From: an uncultured Pseudomonas sp. | GTDB lineage: Bacteria > Pseudomonadota > Gammaproteobacteria > Pseudomonadales > Pseudomonadaceae | Direction of reading: 5' to 3' | Assembly: GCF_913774235.1 (NCBI RefSeq) | Contig: NZ_CAJYDW010000016.1 | Span: 310,001 to 374,000 of the forward strand | DNA: 64,000 nucleotides | Shown: positions 29,984 through 38,706 of the stretch, one piece after another | Numbering within the stretch: position 1 is the first letter of the stretch | Layout of the letters: every line of letters begins with the position of its first letter | Made by a program: the position numbers and the translations under genes | The notes under the pieces: generated by a model | Database searches by the model: none | Seen by the model: the letters and a program-made list of their open reading frames with translations, nothing else | Told to the model about the DNA's origin: nothing

Positions 29984-30802
29984 CTATAACCAGTAAGGAA
30001 TTCTGTTACGCGTACGAGTCATCAGGTACTGAGCGATACCAAAGCCAATCACTGCCATGGAGACTGCCCATATCCACGAATTCAATTCGATGGTGCTTCC
30101 TATTGTGGGCGCTCGGATGACCTGTATCAGATGGTAGAATGGATTGAGTTCTGCGATCCAGCGACGCTCTTTTAGTAGGTCCACGACCCACATTACAGGT
30201 GTGAAGAAAAATGCAACCTGAATAATGTTTCCAATGATCGGCAATATGTCCCTGTAGCGGGCGCATACGATAGCAAGCACCAATCCAATCCAGGTGGCAT
30301 TGGCCAAGACGATCAAAAGCCCTGGTATGATCAGAAGAATTTCAAGTCCAGGTCGATGCCCGAATGCTATTAAAAATGCAAACACTACCGGCAAGCTATG
30401 CATCATGATTATGAAATTGCGCCATGTCATCCTTGCCACGTGTACGCTAATCGGCATCCTGATCTGTTTGATTATGTAGCCGGCGCCTATCAAGGTGTTA
30501 GCTCCTTCGATTGCGCAGGTACTGATGAATTGCCAAACAACCAGCCCCGTACCCAGATAGGGTAAATATTCGTGAATATCTTGACCCAAGATGCTGGAGT
30601 ACAATATTCCCAGCACACCCACCATGATCAAGGTACTTATCGTGAACCAGAATGGGCCCAAGACAGAGCGACGATATCGCTGTCTGATGTCATGCCAGCC
30701 CAGTGCCAGCCATACATGGGTTGCACCTAGGCCGGTCGCTATATCACTAGCTCCAGTATGAGAGCTCCAGCTTCTATCAGGTAGTTCGTTAGTCGAGTTC
30801 AT
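29984..30802 (-). CDS. wzm: Polysaccharide ABC exporter, permease subunit (Wzm type)
   Basis: This 272-aa ABC-2 type membrane protein has about six hydrophobic segments (for example TISTLIMVGVLGILYSSI, FIIMMHSLPVVFAFLIAF, IPGLLIVLANATWIGLVLAI, AVSMAVIGFGIAQYL). The cytosolic N-terminus includes HDIRQRYRRSVLGPFWF and a late ELNPFYHLIQVIRAP motif, both characteristic of Wzm. With Wzt it would export an undecaprenyl-linked glycan across the inner membrane. It is 102 bases downstream of ugd. Confidence 0.92.
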   Translation of the reverse strand: MNSTNELPDRSWSSHTGASDIATGLGATHVWLALGWHDIRQRYRRSVLGPFWFTISTLIMVGVLGILYSSILGQDIHEYLPYLGTGLVVWQFISTCAIEGANTLIGAGYIIKQIRMPISVHVARMTWRNFIIMMHSLPVVFAFLIAFGHRPGLEILLIIPGLLIVLANATWIGLVLAIVCARYRDILPIIGNIIQVAFFFTPVMWVVDLLKERRWIAELNPFYHLIQVIRAPTIGSTIELNSWIWAVSMAVIGFGIAQYLMTRTRNRIPYWL

Positions 30803-30904
30803 GTGATGAGTGTTGTCTTCTGTGTTGACGATTTATATCGAGATTGAGTTATGTCTGTCGAAGCTTGGTCGGTAGAAGGCGCTAAAAGCACTCACTATCA
30901 ATGA

Positions 30905-32074
30905 TTATTGATCCGATCCGAAAATGTCTCGCGAATAGACCCTGTGCAAAACGTCATCCAGGTCGCTCGCCAATCGATTTGCCAGGATCACGTCGGAGGA
31001 TGCTTTGAAATGCTCCAGGGACTGGATAAGGGGATGGCCCATGAAGGTGTCTCCTTCTATACCGGGTTCATAAATCACTATGTTGCATCCCTGCTCAGCG
31101 ATAAGCTGCACGACGTCGGTAATGCTTGTTTCTCTGAAGTTGTCGGAATCGACTTTCATGATCAAACGATAGATTCCTACCGTTTTGGGATTCGCCTTCA
31201 TGACATCCGCGGCTATGAAGCTTTTGCGTGTCGCATTGGATTCGACTACCGCATGTATCAGTCGCTGGGGTATCTCGTGATAATTGGCAAGTAGTTGTCG
31301 AGTATCCTTGGGTAGACAATATCCGCCATAGCCAAAGGACGGATTGTTATAGTGTGCACCTATCCGAGGGTCCAGGCACACACCCGTTATGATTTGTCGC
31401 GTATCGAGGCCATGCGTCTTGGCATAGGTATCAAGTTCGTTGAAGTATGAGATGCGCAGGGCAAGATAGGTGTTCGCAAATAGCTTTATCGCTTCCGCTT
31501 CATCGCAGGACGTGTAGAGAACAGGAATCTCTTTTTTTTCTGCCCCTTGGGCAAGTAAGCTGGAAAATAGTTTGGCGTTATCCGTGACATCCCCGATAAT
31601 GATTCTGGAAGGATTCAGATTGTCGTGCAGCGCTTGGCCTTCTCTCAGGAATTCCGGTGAAAAAATTATGTTCTGTGTCTTGTAGCGTGCTCTTATCGCG
31701 TTGGTGTAGCCCACAGGTACCGTTGATTTTATAACGATGGTAGTCGCTGGATTGATCGACAGTACATCTTCAATCACGGACTCAACGGACTGAGTATTGA
31801 AATTATTGGTCGCAGGGTCGTAATCGGTCGGTGTGGCTATGATCACGAAGTCAGCGCCGTTGTACGCTTCGTAACTACCTAGAGTGGCGCGAAGATCAAG
31901 GTCATGACTCGCAAGATAATCCGCTATTACCGCGTCTTCGAATGGAGATTTGCGGCTATTGATCAGCTCCACTCTTCGTGGATCAATGTCGAAGGCGATT
32001 ACCTTATTGTGCTGGGCCAAGAGTATGGCGTTTGAAAGCCCTACGTAGCCTAACCCCGACACTGCAATCTTCAT
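30905..32074 (-). CDS. ugd: UDP-glucose 6-dehydrogenase
   Basis: This enzyme oxidises UDP-glucose to UDP-glucuronate. The 389-aa protein matches E. coli Ugd along its length: MKIAVSGLGYVGLSNA, VIIATPTDYDP, KSTVPVGYTNAI, FSPEFLREGQAL, and the catalytic cysteine in FGYGGYCLPKDTRQL. The ATG at 32074 has AAGG eight bases upstream; the ATG at 32080 is too close to it. It is the first minus-strand gene of the polysaccharide locus, so its promoter lies in 32081-32843. Confidence 0.93.
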   Translation of the reverse strand: MKIAVSGLGYVGLSNAILLAQHNKVIAFDIDPRRVELINSRKSPFEDAVIADYLASHDLDLRATLGSYEAYNGADFVIIATPTDYDPATNNFNTQSVESVIEDVLSINPATTIVIKSTVPVGYTNAIRARYKTQNIIFSPEFLREGQALHDNLNPSRIIIGDVTDNAKLFSSLLAQGAEKKEIPVLYTSCDEAEAIKLFANTYLALRISYFNELDTYAKTHGLDTRQIITGVCLDPRIGAHYNNPSFGYGGYCLPKDTRQLLANYHEIPQRLIHAVVESNATRKSFIAADVMKANPKTVGIYRLIMKVDSDNFRETSITDVVQLIAEQGCNIVIYEPGIEGDTFMGHPLIQSLEHFKASSDVILANRLASDLDDVLHRVYSRDIFGSDQ

Positions 32075-32080
32075 CCGCAT

Positions 32081-32843
32081 TACCTTCCAAAAAGTAGATC
32101 ATAGCGTGCTAGGCCTGCTGCCGAGCGGGGCACCAATCTTAGCAGGTCTGTCTAGAAGCCTCCTCAGACACGGTAGCGCCAGCCGTCTGGCCATCTTGGC
32201 CATGGGGCGGCGCAGGCCCCTACGGTTTCGTCCAGGTGGCCAGCCGTCACGGATACGCCCAGTACTCGCCGCCGCAGTGATGGCCACAGCTCACTCCGGC
32301 TCGCCGGCTTCAGCAGCAAGACTGTCCCGAAGGGTTTTCTAGGAAAAATCCTAACGCTATAAAAAATAAAGGAAATTCCTCTAGAGACCTGAGAGGAAGA
32401 GTGCAGGCCTTGCAAGAGTCTCGCAACCCGAAGGAGCTAAACCGTTACCGTCTTCAATGTCTGGCCTGGCAGCCAGGCGCTTTAGCCGCAGGCATCGACA
32501 TGCAGCACTTCCTCTCACAGCGCTGGCAGTGCTCCAATTGCTCGCTTCCACTCTCATGTCTGGCGTAGCCGGCTGCTTCCGAATGATGGCATTCGGCCTG
32601 GCCTGGTTTGGCGCTGTGGTATTGGCCCTCATGCCTTACGTGCTGGGCTGGGCTGGGCTGAAATTCGGCTTGCCAACGGCTGGGCATAATCGGTTTCGTT
32701 GCGTGCTGCTTGTTATCCGACCAGTCGCCTTCTACAGGATTTGCTCTGTTTTACTTTACGGTATTAGCTGCGTAATAATGGCCATTGAGGAAATATGGGT
32801 GTAATCGATTGCCTTTTCCTGGGCCGTCATTTAGGGCTAATCA
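32081..32843. other. 763-base divergent intergenic region of the polysaccharide locus
   Basis: This stretch separates ugd (minus) from the WbpZ-like gene (plus) and should hold promoters for both directions. Open frames on both strands (for example 32457-32804 plus, 115 hydrophobic codons) lack a ribosome-binding site and recognisable domains, so I do not call them. No ops/JUMPstart element, tRNA or insertion sequence is evident. Base composition is mixed, with a GC-rich part near 32160-32310 and AT-rich ends. Confidence 0.5.
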
Positions 32844-33953
32844 ATGATCAAGGTTTTGCATTTTTTCAAGACTTATCTCCCAGATAGTATGGGCGGTATC
32901 GAGCAGGTCATCTTTCAGCTTTGTGAAGGTGGGCCGGCTCATGGTGTTGATGCTGAGGTTCTCTATGTCAGCAAGCATGAAAGTTGTCGTGCTGTCCCGA
33001 TAGGTAATCATGTGTCGCATCGCTCGGCTCAGAACTTTGATGTGGCTTCCACGCCCGTTTCTTTCGCCGCCCTTAGGGATTTCCGAGAGCTATCGGAGTG
33101 TGCTGATCTGGTTCATTATCATTTTCCCTGGCCTTTTATGGATATTGGTCATTTTCTCAAGAAGTCTCGTAAGCCGACGGTCTTGACTTACCACTCGGAC
33201 ATCGTCAAGCAAAAAAGTTTGCTAAAGTTATATTCGCCCTTGATGCATAGGTTTTTGGGCGATGTGGATCGTATCGTGGCGTCTTCTGAGAGCTATTACA
33301 GGAGTAGTCCCACGTTGAAACACTTTTCCAATAAGGTACAAGTCATCCCCTTTGGTCTCGACGAGGGGTCATATCCGGCGGTAGATTGTCAGCGATTGCA
33401 GTATTGGAAGAACCACGTCGGGCAGAAGTTTTTTCTGTTTGTCGGAGCCCTTCGCTACTATAAAGGGCTGACATATCTGCTTCGTGCATTACAGTCAACC
33501 GATATGAGGGTCGTGGTCGTTGGGGATGGTCCTATGGCCGACGATCTGAAGCGGGAAGCCCTGGAGTTGAAGCTGCCAAATGTCCATTTCCTTGGGAAAC
33601 AGTCGGACGAAGATAAGGTCGCTCTACTTCAATTGAGCTATGGCTTTGTTTTCCCATCGCATCTGCGCTCAGAGGCGTTTGGAATGTCATTGCTTGAAGC
33701 TGCGATGTTTGGTAAGCCGATGATAACGTGTGAGATCGGCTCTGGAATGAGCGATATAAATATCGATGGCGTCACTGGTTTAAGTGTGCCTCCTGCTGAT
33801 CCCCAAGCGCTTCGCGCTGCCATGCAAAATCTATGGGAAAATCCGGATATGGCGGCTCGGCTCGGAAGGCAGGCACGAGATCGATATGAGGCTAAATTCC
33901 ATAGCGATACCATGTTGCAGGCCTACGCCGATTTGTACAGATCTCTCATGTAA
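32844..33953 (+). CDS. Family 4 glycosyltransferase, WbpZ-like
   Basis: This 369-aa GT4 enzyme begins MIKVLHFFKTYLPDSMGGIEQVIFQL, closely resembling WbpZ of the P. aeruginosa D-rhamnan locus. It has VLTYHSDIVKQ, QVIPFGLDEG, FFLFVGALRYYKGLTYLLRA and SEAFGMSLLEAAMFG (E-x7-E). AGGG lies seven bases before the ATG. It is the only polysaccharide gene on the plus strand, divergent from ugd. In P. aeruginosa WbpZ is thought to start the D-rhamnose chain; the same is inferred here because gmd, rmd, wzm and wzt are present. Confidence 0.82.
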   Translation: MIKVLHFFKTYLPDSMGGIEQVIFQLCEGGPAHGVDAEVLYVSKHESCRAVPIGNHVSHRSAQNFDVASTPVSFAALRDFRELSECADLVHYHFPWPFMDIGHFLKKSRKPTVLTYHSDIVKQKSLLKLYSPLMHRFLGDVDRIVASSESYYRSSPTLKHFSNKVQVIPFGLDEGSYPAVDCQRLQYWKNHVGQKFFLFVGALRYYKGLTYLLRALQSTDMRVVVVGDGPMADDLKREALELKLPNVHFLGKQSDEDKVALLQLSYGFVFPSHLRSEAFGMSLLEAAMFGKPMITCEIGSGMSDINIDGVTGLSVPPADPQALRAAMQNLWENPDMAARLGRQARDRYEAKFHSDTMLQAYADLYRSLM

Positions 33954-34051
33954 TCTCTTATGGCGGAGAACTCCACCAGGCCTTATCTGCCTGACTGCAT
34001 TATGGAGATCACCAAGGCGTGTTCGGTACTGATGGCGTCAGTGGCAGAGTT

Positions 34052-34200
34052 CTAGGGCTGATCGGTAGCATCTGCTTGTTCTAGGGGTAGGGGAAACGTT
34101 CTAAAATCATCGACTTGGGAGGGTGGTCTGAAACCAAAGTTTTCGTAGAATTCCCGCACCCTCTGGTATTCTGCTTGTTGATAATATGGTTGGCATCTTA
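34052..34200 (-). pseudogene. Possible C-terminal remnant of a GNAT acetyltransferase
   Basis: Reading the minus strand in front of the TAG at 34052 gives about 47 codons that include VREFYENFGFRPPS and FRTFPLPLEQ, which resemble the last strand and tail of GNAT acetyltransferases (F-Y-x-x-x-G-F, then L-P-L). The frame continues only as antisense of the secretion ATPase, and no N-terminal acetyl-CoA site is visible. It would be a broken gene left at the junction between the polysaccharide and secretion genes. Weak evidence. Confidence 0.3.
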
Positions 34201-35960
34201 TGTCTTCTAATGAAAGGTCGGAGCTGAATACCGCTCTCAGACTTTGCAAGAATAGTTTTCTGATCATCGCGTTTTTTAGTTTCTTTGCGAACCTTCTACT
34301 GCTCGTTCCTTCATTTTACATGCTGGAGGTATATGATCGAGTGATCAGCAGTAGAAGCGGTATGACGCTCGTCATGCTGACGCTGATTATGTTCATATTG
34401 ATGGTCACCTACGGCTGCCTTGAGTGGGTGAGGTCGCGCATCATGATTCGGGTATCGACGCGCTTGGACCTGATACTGGGTGAGCGCGTTTTCGCGGCTA
34501 CCTTCAAGCGCTCCCTGTATTCGGCAGGCGCAGCTTCTTCCCCTCAGCCTCTCAGTGACTTGACCGGTTTGCGGCAGTTTCTTACTGGCAGTGGGCTGCT
34601 TGCATTCTTCGATCTTCCGTGGATTCCGGTTTACATAGGAATAATGTTTTATTTTCATCCATGGTTTGGAATGCTCACCATCGCGGGCGCTTTGATCTCT
34701 CTCTTTCTAGCGTTCATAAACGAAAGGCTTACGGCGGCCCGTCTGGCAGGCGCGAATCGTGAGCAGAGTGCGTTGATTACCATCACCGAGAAGAGTTTGC
34801 GAAACGCAGAGGTCGTGGCGTCCATGGGGATGCTGCCTAACCTGACGAGGCGCTGGAAGTCTTTCAGCTACAAGGTTCTGGCGCTACAAAGCAGGGCCAG
34901 TGAGCTCGGTACAGCTATCAGCAATCTCTCTCGGACCTGGCGCCTCTTGCTTCAATCCTTCGTCTTGGGATTAGGGGCCTGGCTTGTCATCAACAATCAG
35001 ATCACCCCCGGTGTGATGACCGCGGCCTCGCTCCTTACCGGGCGTGCCCTGGCTCCCATCGACCAATTGATCGCGAACTGGAAGGGTTTCATAACCGCCC
35101 GCGACCAGTACAGGCGATTGGAAGAGGTACTTCGGCAAATTCCCGCCGATCCCGAGCGGATGGCATTGCCAAGCCCCAAGGGCGATCTTCTAGTAGAGCA
35201 GCTCTTTGTAACGCCGCCTGGTAGCGGTACGCCCGTTTTAAGAGGAATCAGCTTTCGGGCACCTCCGGGCGCATCGGTGGGGGTGTTAGGGGCAAGCGCG
35301 GCAGGTAAGTCAACGCTTGCACGAGCTCTATTGGGCGTCTGGCCCGCTCAAGGCGGCAAGGTTCGGCTGGACGGTGCTGACATGCTCCAATTGGATCGCG
35401 CCGCTATCGGCCCCTATCTTGGCTACTTACCTCAGGACATCGAGCTTTTCGAAGGAACGGTGAGTGAGAACATCGCGAGATTCGGGCAGGCCGACGCGGA
35501 GAAGGTTGTTCGTGCTGCTCAGACAGCCGGTGTCCACGACATGATCCTACGGCTGCCGCAAGGCTATGACACCTTCATCAGTGCCAGCGGCGGCTCGTTG
35601 TCGGGCGGACAACGTCAACGCATCGGCCTTGCCCGGGCGGTCTATGGGGATCCACGCATCGTCATACTGGATGAGCCCAATTCCAATCTCGACGACGTGG
35701 GTGAGCGTGCTCTAGGCGAGACCTTGCTTCGCTTGAAGCAGCAGGGGACCACCTTGTTCGTCATTACTCATCGAGCGAACGTGTTGAGTTTCGTCGACAA
35801 CCTCATCGTGCTCAGTGAAGGGCAGATCGTCCTTTCCGGGCCGCGCGATCAAGTTCTTGCGCAAATGAAGGCGCAGCAAGCAGGTGGCCCCGCAGCAGCG
35901 AGTGCCCCCATTCCTCACGCACCCGCTGCGACTGGTCAGTTGCAGGGCAGGCCGACATGA
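34200..35960 (+). CDS. Type I secretion system permease/ATPase (PrtD/AprD type)
   Basis: This 586-aa inner-membrane ABC protein fuses an N-terminal transmembrane domain (FLIIAFFSFFANLLLLVPSFYMLEVYDRV, MTLVMLTLIMFILMVTYG, WFGMLTIAGALISLFLAF) with a nucleotide-binding domain: Walker A GASAAGKST, signature LSGGQRQRIGLARA, Walker B IVILDEPNSNLDD and the His in VITHRAN. No N-terminal peptidase C39 domain, as in protease/lipase exporters. The stop overlaps the HlyD start in ATGA fashion. The convergent DUF4214 protease just beyond tolC is the likely substrate. Confidence 0.93.
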   Translation: MSSNERSELNTALRLCKNSFLIIAFFSFFANLLLLVPSFYMLEVYDRVISSRSGMTLVMLTLIMFILMVTYGCLEWVRSRIMIRVSTRLDLILGERVFAATFKRSLYSAGAASSPQPLSDLTGLRQFLTGSGLLAFFDLPWIPVYIGIMFYFHPWFGMLTIAGALISLFLAFINERLTAARLAGANREQSALITITEKSLRNAEVVASMGMLPNLTRRWKSFSYKVLALQSRASELGTAISNLSRTWRLLLQSFVLGLGAWLVINNQITPGVMTAASLLTGRALAPIDQLIANWKGFITARDQYRRLEEVLRQIPADPERMALPSPKGDLLVEQLFVTPPGSGTPVLRGISFRAPPGASVGVLGASAAGKSTLARALLGVWPAQGGKVRLDGADMLQLDRAAIGPYLGYLPQDIELFEGTVSENIARFGQADAEKVVRAAQTAGVHDMILRLPQGYDTFISASGGSLSGGQRQRIGLARAVYGDPRIVILDEPNSNLDDVGERALGETLLRLKQQGTTLFVITHRANVLSFVDNLIVLSEGQIVLSGPRDQVLAQMKAQQAGGPAAASAPIPHAPAATGQLQGRPT

Positions 35961-37285
35961 AGAATCTGCAAGACGTTTATCGCGAAGCTCAGCATGCCGG
36001 CTTGAAAATTGATGATGCGCCTATTCGTCGGCTCGGTCTGATGATCCTGTTCGTGGTATTCGGCCTCGGCGGTGGCTGGGCCGCGCTTGCTCCGCTCAAT
36101 AGCGCTGCAGTGGCAACGGGTGTCGTCTCAGTAGATAGCTATCGCAAGACGGTGCAGCATCTGGAGGGTGGCATCGTGCGCGAGATAAGGGTGCATGATG
36201 GCGATGTTGTTCGAGCAGGGGATGTCCTGATCGTGCTGGACAGTACGCAGGCCGGAGCCGAAATGGAGGCTGTCAGAAATCAGCTGATTGCAGTACAGGC
36301 GCAGGAGGCGCGCCTGATTGCTGAGCGGGATGATGCGGATGACGTCAGCTTTACTTCCAGTGACCAGATGCCTGTGGACCGGCGAGTGCAGGAAGCACGG
36401 GCAAGCGAGCGTCAGATCTATATAGCCGGTCGCAATGCCCGACGGGGCGAGATAGATGTGCTGCAGAACCGTGCAGCGGAATTGGCGCAACAGATAAGTG
36501 GATTGGAAGCCATCATCCGCAATAAGGAAGAATTGGCTCTGTCCTACAAGCGTGAAATCAAGGATCTTGCGGGTCTTCTCAAAGAGGGTTTCATCAGCAG
36601 CGAAAGACTCCGCGATCAGGAGCGCAACCTTTCACGACTCGAGGCGGAGATAGCCGAGCACCGTTCCGCCATCGCGCGCGCCAAGGTACAAGTGGGAGAA
36701 ACACGCCTGCAGATGCTACAGGCAACCCAGAAATTCAAATCCGACGTGGCGGGCAAATTGGCTGACGCCCAGGCGCGGATCTATGAAGCACGTGAGCGCC
36801 TGGCGGCGCTGCAGGACAGATACCGTCGCACTGAAATAAGGGCGCCGGTGGATGGCCAGGTCATGGGCCTTACCTTGCATACGCCTGGTGGAGTGGTTCA
36901 GCCAGGTACCAGCCTGCTTGAAATAGTACCTGAAGCCGCGAGGCTGGTAGTCGAAGTACACATCGAGCCCAAGGATATCGATAGGGTTGCGCTGGGTACC
37001 TCGGCGGAAGTACGTTTCAGCGCTTTCAGTAACGCCACGACTCCTATCCTGGAAGGTACCCTCGTCTATGTATCTGCTGATCGTATGGTCAGCGAACGTG
37101 ACGGTACGCCTTATTACCTGGGACGAGTCAAGCTTACGGAGCAGGGACTTCGCGATCTCGGTTCACGAGTGCTGGTCCCGGGCATGCCGGCGGAGGTCCT
37201 CATCAACACAGGATCTCGTACGTTGCTGCAATACCTGATGAAGCCCGCACGCAATGCGATGGCTCGCTCCATGCTCGAGGAGTAG
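35957..37285 (+). CDS. Type I secretion membrane-fusion protein (HlyD/PrtE family)
   Basis: This 442-aa adaptor has one N-terminal membrane helix (LGLMILFVVFGLGGGWAAL), a lipoyl-like half motif (VVSVDSYRKTVQHLEGGIVREIRVHDGDVVRAGDVLIVLD), a long coiled-coil (about residues 95-285) and the returning barrel with PVDGQVMGLTLHTPGGVVQPGT. It links the ATPase to TolC across the periplasm. It is translationally coupled to the ATPase gene and 6 bases from the tolC homologue. Confidence 0.93.
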   Translation: MKNLQDVYREAQHAGLKIDDAPIRRLGLMILFVVFGLGGGWAALAPLNSAAVATGVVSVDSYRKTVQHLEGGIVREIRVHDGDVVRAGDVLIVLDSTQAGAEMEAVRNQLIAVQAQEARLIAERDDADDVSFTSSDQMPVDRRVQEARASERQIYIAGRNARRGEIDVLQNRAAELAQQISGLEAIIRNKEELALSYKREIKDLAGLLKEGFISSERLRDQERNLSRLEAEIAEHRSAIARAKVQVGETRLQMLQATQKFKSDVAGKLADAQARIYEARERLAALQDRYRRTEIRAPVDGQVMGLTLHTPGGVVQPGTSLLEIVPEAARLVVEVHIEPKDIDRVALGTSAEVRFSAFSNATTPILEGTLVYVSADRMVSERDGTPYYLGRVKLTEQGLRDLGSRVLVPGMPAEVLINTGSRTLLQYLMKPARNAMARSMLEE

Positions 37286-37291
37286 CCAGTC

Positions 37292-38665
37292 ATGAGATGG
37301 AGCGCTATCGCTTTGATCTTGGCGACGAGCTGGGCAAATGCAGAGGTACCCAGCTCAGCTGCTAGCCAGGACTATATCGACCTGTGGCAGCTTTATCGCC
37401 AAAGCTCGACCTCCGATCCTCGAATCCTGGGTGCCGAGGCCCAGGTACGTAATCTGGAGGGGCAGGAACGCGCCGCCTTCGGACAACTGCTTCCCCAGCT
37501 CAGCGGTGGGGCCTCTTCAAGCCGGGTGCGGCGAGAGGAAGCGTCGCAAAGGCTGAGATATAGCGGTGAGAGCTATAGCATCAATCTCAGTCAGGCCCTT
37601 TACAACCCTGCTGCTTGGCGCGGATTCAAGCGCTACGAGCAATTGACTGAGCAGTACAAGGCGCAGTCCGATGACGCCAGGATCCAGTCCGCCGCTGACC
37701 TGGTGGAGCGCTACTTCAATGTGTTGGCAGCAGAAGATGAAGTGGAACTCGTCGTTGCGCAAAGAGCTACAACTCAGCGGAACCTGGATCGTGTTAGGGC
37801 TTTGCTGGAGCGACAAATGGGGACCGTGACCGATGTACTGCAGATCGCGGCCAAGGTCGATAGCCTGAACTCTCAGGAAATACAGGCACGCAACGCAGCA
37901 CAGGTTGCTCGGGAGGAGCTAGGGGAGCTCACTGGAAAGACGGTCTACCAGCCGTTGAAGCGACTCAATCCAGGCGCCCAACTCGAGATGCCCCAGGGCG
38001 ATGAATCGCTGTGGGTAAACATGGCCATAGCGAATAATCCAGCGCTGAAAGCCAAACAGAAGGCAGTCGAGGCAGCGGGTTACGGCATCTCAGAGGCCCA
38101 GGCCGGTCACTTGCCAACGTTGAGTTTCAACCTGGGTGCACAGCGTAGCGACTTCGCCTACGAAAATGTCTTGGCTTCTTCGGACATCAATACCTACTCG
38201 GCCACCATAAGTTTGCAGATACCTCTCTACAGCGGCGGTTCTACGAGTGCCAGGGTCGAAAGCTTCTATGGGGCCAAGGACGCTGCGGAGCAGGATTATG
38301 AAGCGATCCGTAGGCAGGTAGCCAAGGAAACCAAGACTGCCTACATGCAAAGTGCCAGTGATCTTTCCCTGATCGCGTCATCAAGAAAGGCATTGGAATC
38401 GGCTGTCAAAGCCCGCGAGGTCAGCGAAAGGTCCCTTAGCCTGAGTGTGGTCACGGCAGTGGATGTATTGAGCGCGGTTCAGCAAGAATTCAGTGCCAGA
38501 CGTGACTATCTTAAGGCGCAATATAACTTCGTGACCAATCAGTTAGTTTTGTTGCGCTGGAGTGGTGGCTTTCAAGAGTCCGATATCAGAAGGATCAATG
38601 AGTGGCTGGTCGTACCCAAGCCGTCAGCAACGGTCCCGGATTCAGGCACGAAGAGCAAGGGTTAA
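37292..38665 (+). CDS. Type I secretion outer-membrane protein (TolC/PrtF family)
   Basis: This 457-aa protein has a signal peptide (MRWSAIALILATSWANA) and two tandem TolC-type halves (LWQLYRQSSTSDPRILGAEAQ; then LWVNMAIANNPALKAKQKAVEAAGYG with ISLQIPLYSGG), matching the outer-membrane channel of PrtDEF/AprDEF systems. GAGGAG lies nine bases before the ATG. It is the last gene of the three-gene secretion operon and is followed by a strong bidirectional terminator shared with the convergent protease gene. Confidence 0.92.
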   Translation: MRWSAIALILATSWANAEVPSSAASQDYIDLWQLYRQSSTSDPRILGAEAQVRNLEGQERAAFGQLLPQLSGGASSSRVRREEASQRLRYSGESYSINLSQALYNPAAWRGFKRYEQLTEQYKAQSDDARIQSAADLVERYFNVLAAEDEVELVVAQRATTQRNLDRVRALLERQMGTVTDVLQIAAKVDSLNSQEIQARNAAQVAREELGELTGKTVYQPLKRLNPGAQLEMPQGDESLWVNMAIANNPALKAKQKAVEAAGYGISEAQAGHLPTLSFNLGAQRSDFAYENVLASSDINTYSATISLQIPLYSGGSTSARVESFYGAKDAAEQDYEAIRRQVAKETKTAYMQSASDLSLIASSRKALESAVKAREVSERSLSLSVVTAVDVLSAVQQEFSARRDYLKAQYNFVTNQLVLLRWSGGFQESDIRRINEWLVVPKPSATVPDSGTKSKG

Positions 38666-38678
38666 CCACCGCTCAAAA

Positions 38679-38700
38679 AAAGCCCGCATTTGCGGGCTTT
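38679..38700. terminator. Bidirectional intrinsic terminator between tolC and the protease
   Basis: A perfect 10-bp stem AAAGCCCGCA / TGCGGGCTTT (38679-38688 and 38691-38700) is flanked by a run of A on the left (from 38675), giving a T-run for the minus strand, and TTTG on the right. It lies 14 bases after the tolC homologue and just beyond the protease stop, so it can end both convergent transcripts. Confidence 0.9.
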
Positions 38701-38706
38701 GTTCGG

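Noticed and set aside
30905..32080. Alternative call as UDP-ManNAc dehydrogenase (WecC) to pair with wecB
   Set aside because: The sequence follows E. coli Ugd along its whole length, including the TPTDYDP and GYGGYCLPKDT segments, rather than WecC.
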